A stretch of 7,494 nt of DNA. Source: Lachnospiraceae bacterium (lineage in GTDB: Bacteria; Bacillota_A; Clostridia; Lachnospirales; Lachnospiraceae). The notes beneath the pieces are model-generated. The model ran no database searches, was not told where the DNA came from, and saw nothing but the letters and a program-made list of their open reading frames with translations. A program made the position numbers and the translations under genes. This document shows, piece after piece, positions 6,602-7,494 of this stretch (positions within the stretch are counted from its first letter, which is position 1; each line of letters starts with the position of its first letter). Where the stretch lies: assembly GCA_009774465.1 (NCBI GenBank), contig VSNT01000159.1:1-7494 (forward strand), read 5' to 3'.

Positions 6602-7494
6602 ATGTTATTTAATTCCTATATATTCATATTTTTATTTTTACCGCTTGTACTTGCAGGCTGGTATCTTGTGAATAATTTAAAAGCATATAAAATGGCCATG
6701 CTTTTTTTGGCTGGTATGTCTCTTTGGTTTTATGGGTACTTTAATGTAAATTATCTTTTGGTTATAATCGTCAGTATACTTGGAAATTATTTTCTAAGTT
6801 ATCTGATGAAATTTTCCCGTACCAGACTGACAGACCGGCTTGGTTTGATTTCCGGTATTTTATTGAATCTGGGACTGATTTTCTATTTTAAGTATTATGA
6901 TTTTTTCTTTGAAAATATTAATCTGGCGTTTCATACAAATTTTACATTGAAGAATATCCTGCTGCCTTTAGGAATCAGTTTCTTTACCTTTCAGCAGATT
7001 TCTTTTGTTATTGACAGGTGTACTGGTAAGGCAGAACACTATTCTTTTGTTGATTATTTAGTTTTTGTAACTTTTTTCCCACAATTGATTGCAGGTCCGA
7101 TTGTTCTTTACAAGGAAATGATTCCTCAGTTTGAAAATCTGAAAAACCGACGATTCCAGGCAGATAATTTTGCCAAGGGTATTACCCTTTTTACATTAGG
7201 ACTTGGAAAAAAAGTATTACTTGCGGATGTACTGGCCATTCCCGTAAATTATGGATTTGACCACACAATGTTTTTAGATACACCGTCTGCTGTACTGGTG
7301 GTTTTGGCTTATACCTTTGAGATTTATTTTGATTTCAGCGGCTACAGTGACATGGCTTTGGGACTTGGAAAAATGTTTAACATTGAACTGCCGGTCAATT
7401 TTAATTCGCCTTATAAGGCATGTTCAGTAAAGGAATTGTGGCAGAGATGGCATATGACTTTATCCCGCTTTTTTATACAGTATGTTTATATACC
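6602..7494 (+). CDS. MBOAT family O-acyltransferase (AlgI/DltB-like), 3' truncated by the window edge
   Basis: The frame is open from the ATG at 6602 to the last base, giving 297 full codons plus two bases; full members are about 450-500 aa. The product is a polytopic membrane enzyme that moves acyl groups, usually acetyl, across the membrane onto surface polysaccharides. Visible family blocks: an N-terminal hydrophobic region (LFNSYIFIFLFLPLVLAGW), LPLGISFFTFQQISFVID (121-138), FFPQLIAGPIV (158-168), YFDFSGYSDMALGLGKMF (242-259), LPVNFNSPYKA (263-273) and LWQRWHMTLSRFF (279-291) with the conserved H284, then YVYIP. The second, catalytic histidine lies beyond the window. GGGAG lies 7 nt before the ATG. 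The order of motifs matches AlgI/PatA-type enzymes better than lipid-directed eukaryotic MBOATs. The acceptor is unknown; a DHHW/AlgJ-like or SGNH partner would be expected just downstream. Confidence 0.92.
   Translation, partial: MLFNSYIFIFLFLPLVLAGWYLVNNLKAYKMAMLFLAGMSLWFYGYFNVNYLLVIIVSILGNYFLSYLMKFSRTRLTDRLGLISGILLNLGLIFYFKYYDFFFENINLAFHTNFTLKNILLPLGISFFTFQQISFVIDRCTGKAEHYSFVDYLVFVTFFPQLIAGPIVLYKEMIPQFENLKNRRFQADNFAKGITLFTLGLGKKVLLADVLAIPVNYGFDHTMFLDTPSAVLVVLAYTFEIYFDFSGYSDMALGLGKMFNIELPVNFNSPYKACSVKELWQRWHMTLSRFFIQYVYI

Noticed and set aside
1..7494. Mobile element, prophage, CRISPR, tRNA or riboswitch
   Set aside because: No transposase, integrase, spaced direct repeats, tRNA-like cloverleaf or long structured leader was seen; all gaps between genes are short.

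Overview
The window is low-GC DNA with strong GGAGG-type ribosome binding sites, two probable TTG starts and a DUF4358 lipoprotein next to an AlgI-type MBOAT gene. Together these point to a Bacillota/Clostridia chromosome, most likely Lachnospiraceae. This is an inference from gene content; no 16S or other phylogenetic marker is present.

Layout: (1) 1-1314 (+) is the 3' part of an Lsa-like ABC-F ATPase gene whose start lies upstream of the window. It is followed after 24 nt by a MATE-family efflux transporter (1339-2676, +, TTG start). The two probably form a drug protection/efflux operon. (2) A 91-100 nt gap with an extended -10 promoter leads to a two-gene unit: a 12-TM-scale membrane protein made of two DUF1538 repeats (2777-4315, +), then a protein with two PII-like domains in tandem (4330-5007, +). 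This looks like an ion transporter plus a dedicated PII-type signal sensor, and it is the most interesting part of the window. (3) Converging on it is exodeoxyribonuclease III (5017-5775, -). The two genes end 9 nt apart within a 13-bp perfect hairpin whose arms encode the last residues (I-E-D) of both proteins. (4) A DUF4358 lipoprotein (5857-6489, -) is transcribed divergently from a truncated MBOAT O-acyltransferase gene (6602-7494, +), which runs off the end of the window. These two families often occur together in Clostridia and probably belong to a cell-surface polysaccharide acylation locus.

No tRNA, rRNA, CRISPR array, insertion sequence or prophage gene was seen. No gene-free stretch is longer than 115 nt. 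The region reads as ordinary chromosome with three or four independent transcription units. The DUF1538/PII pair is the best candidate for a poorly described system.
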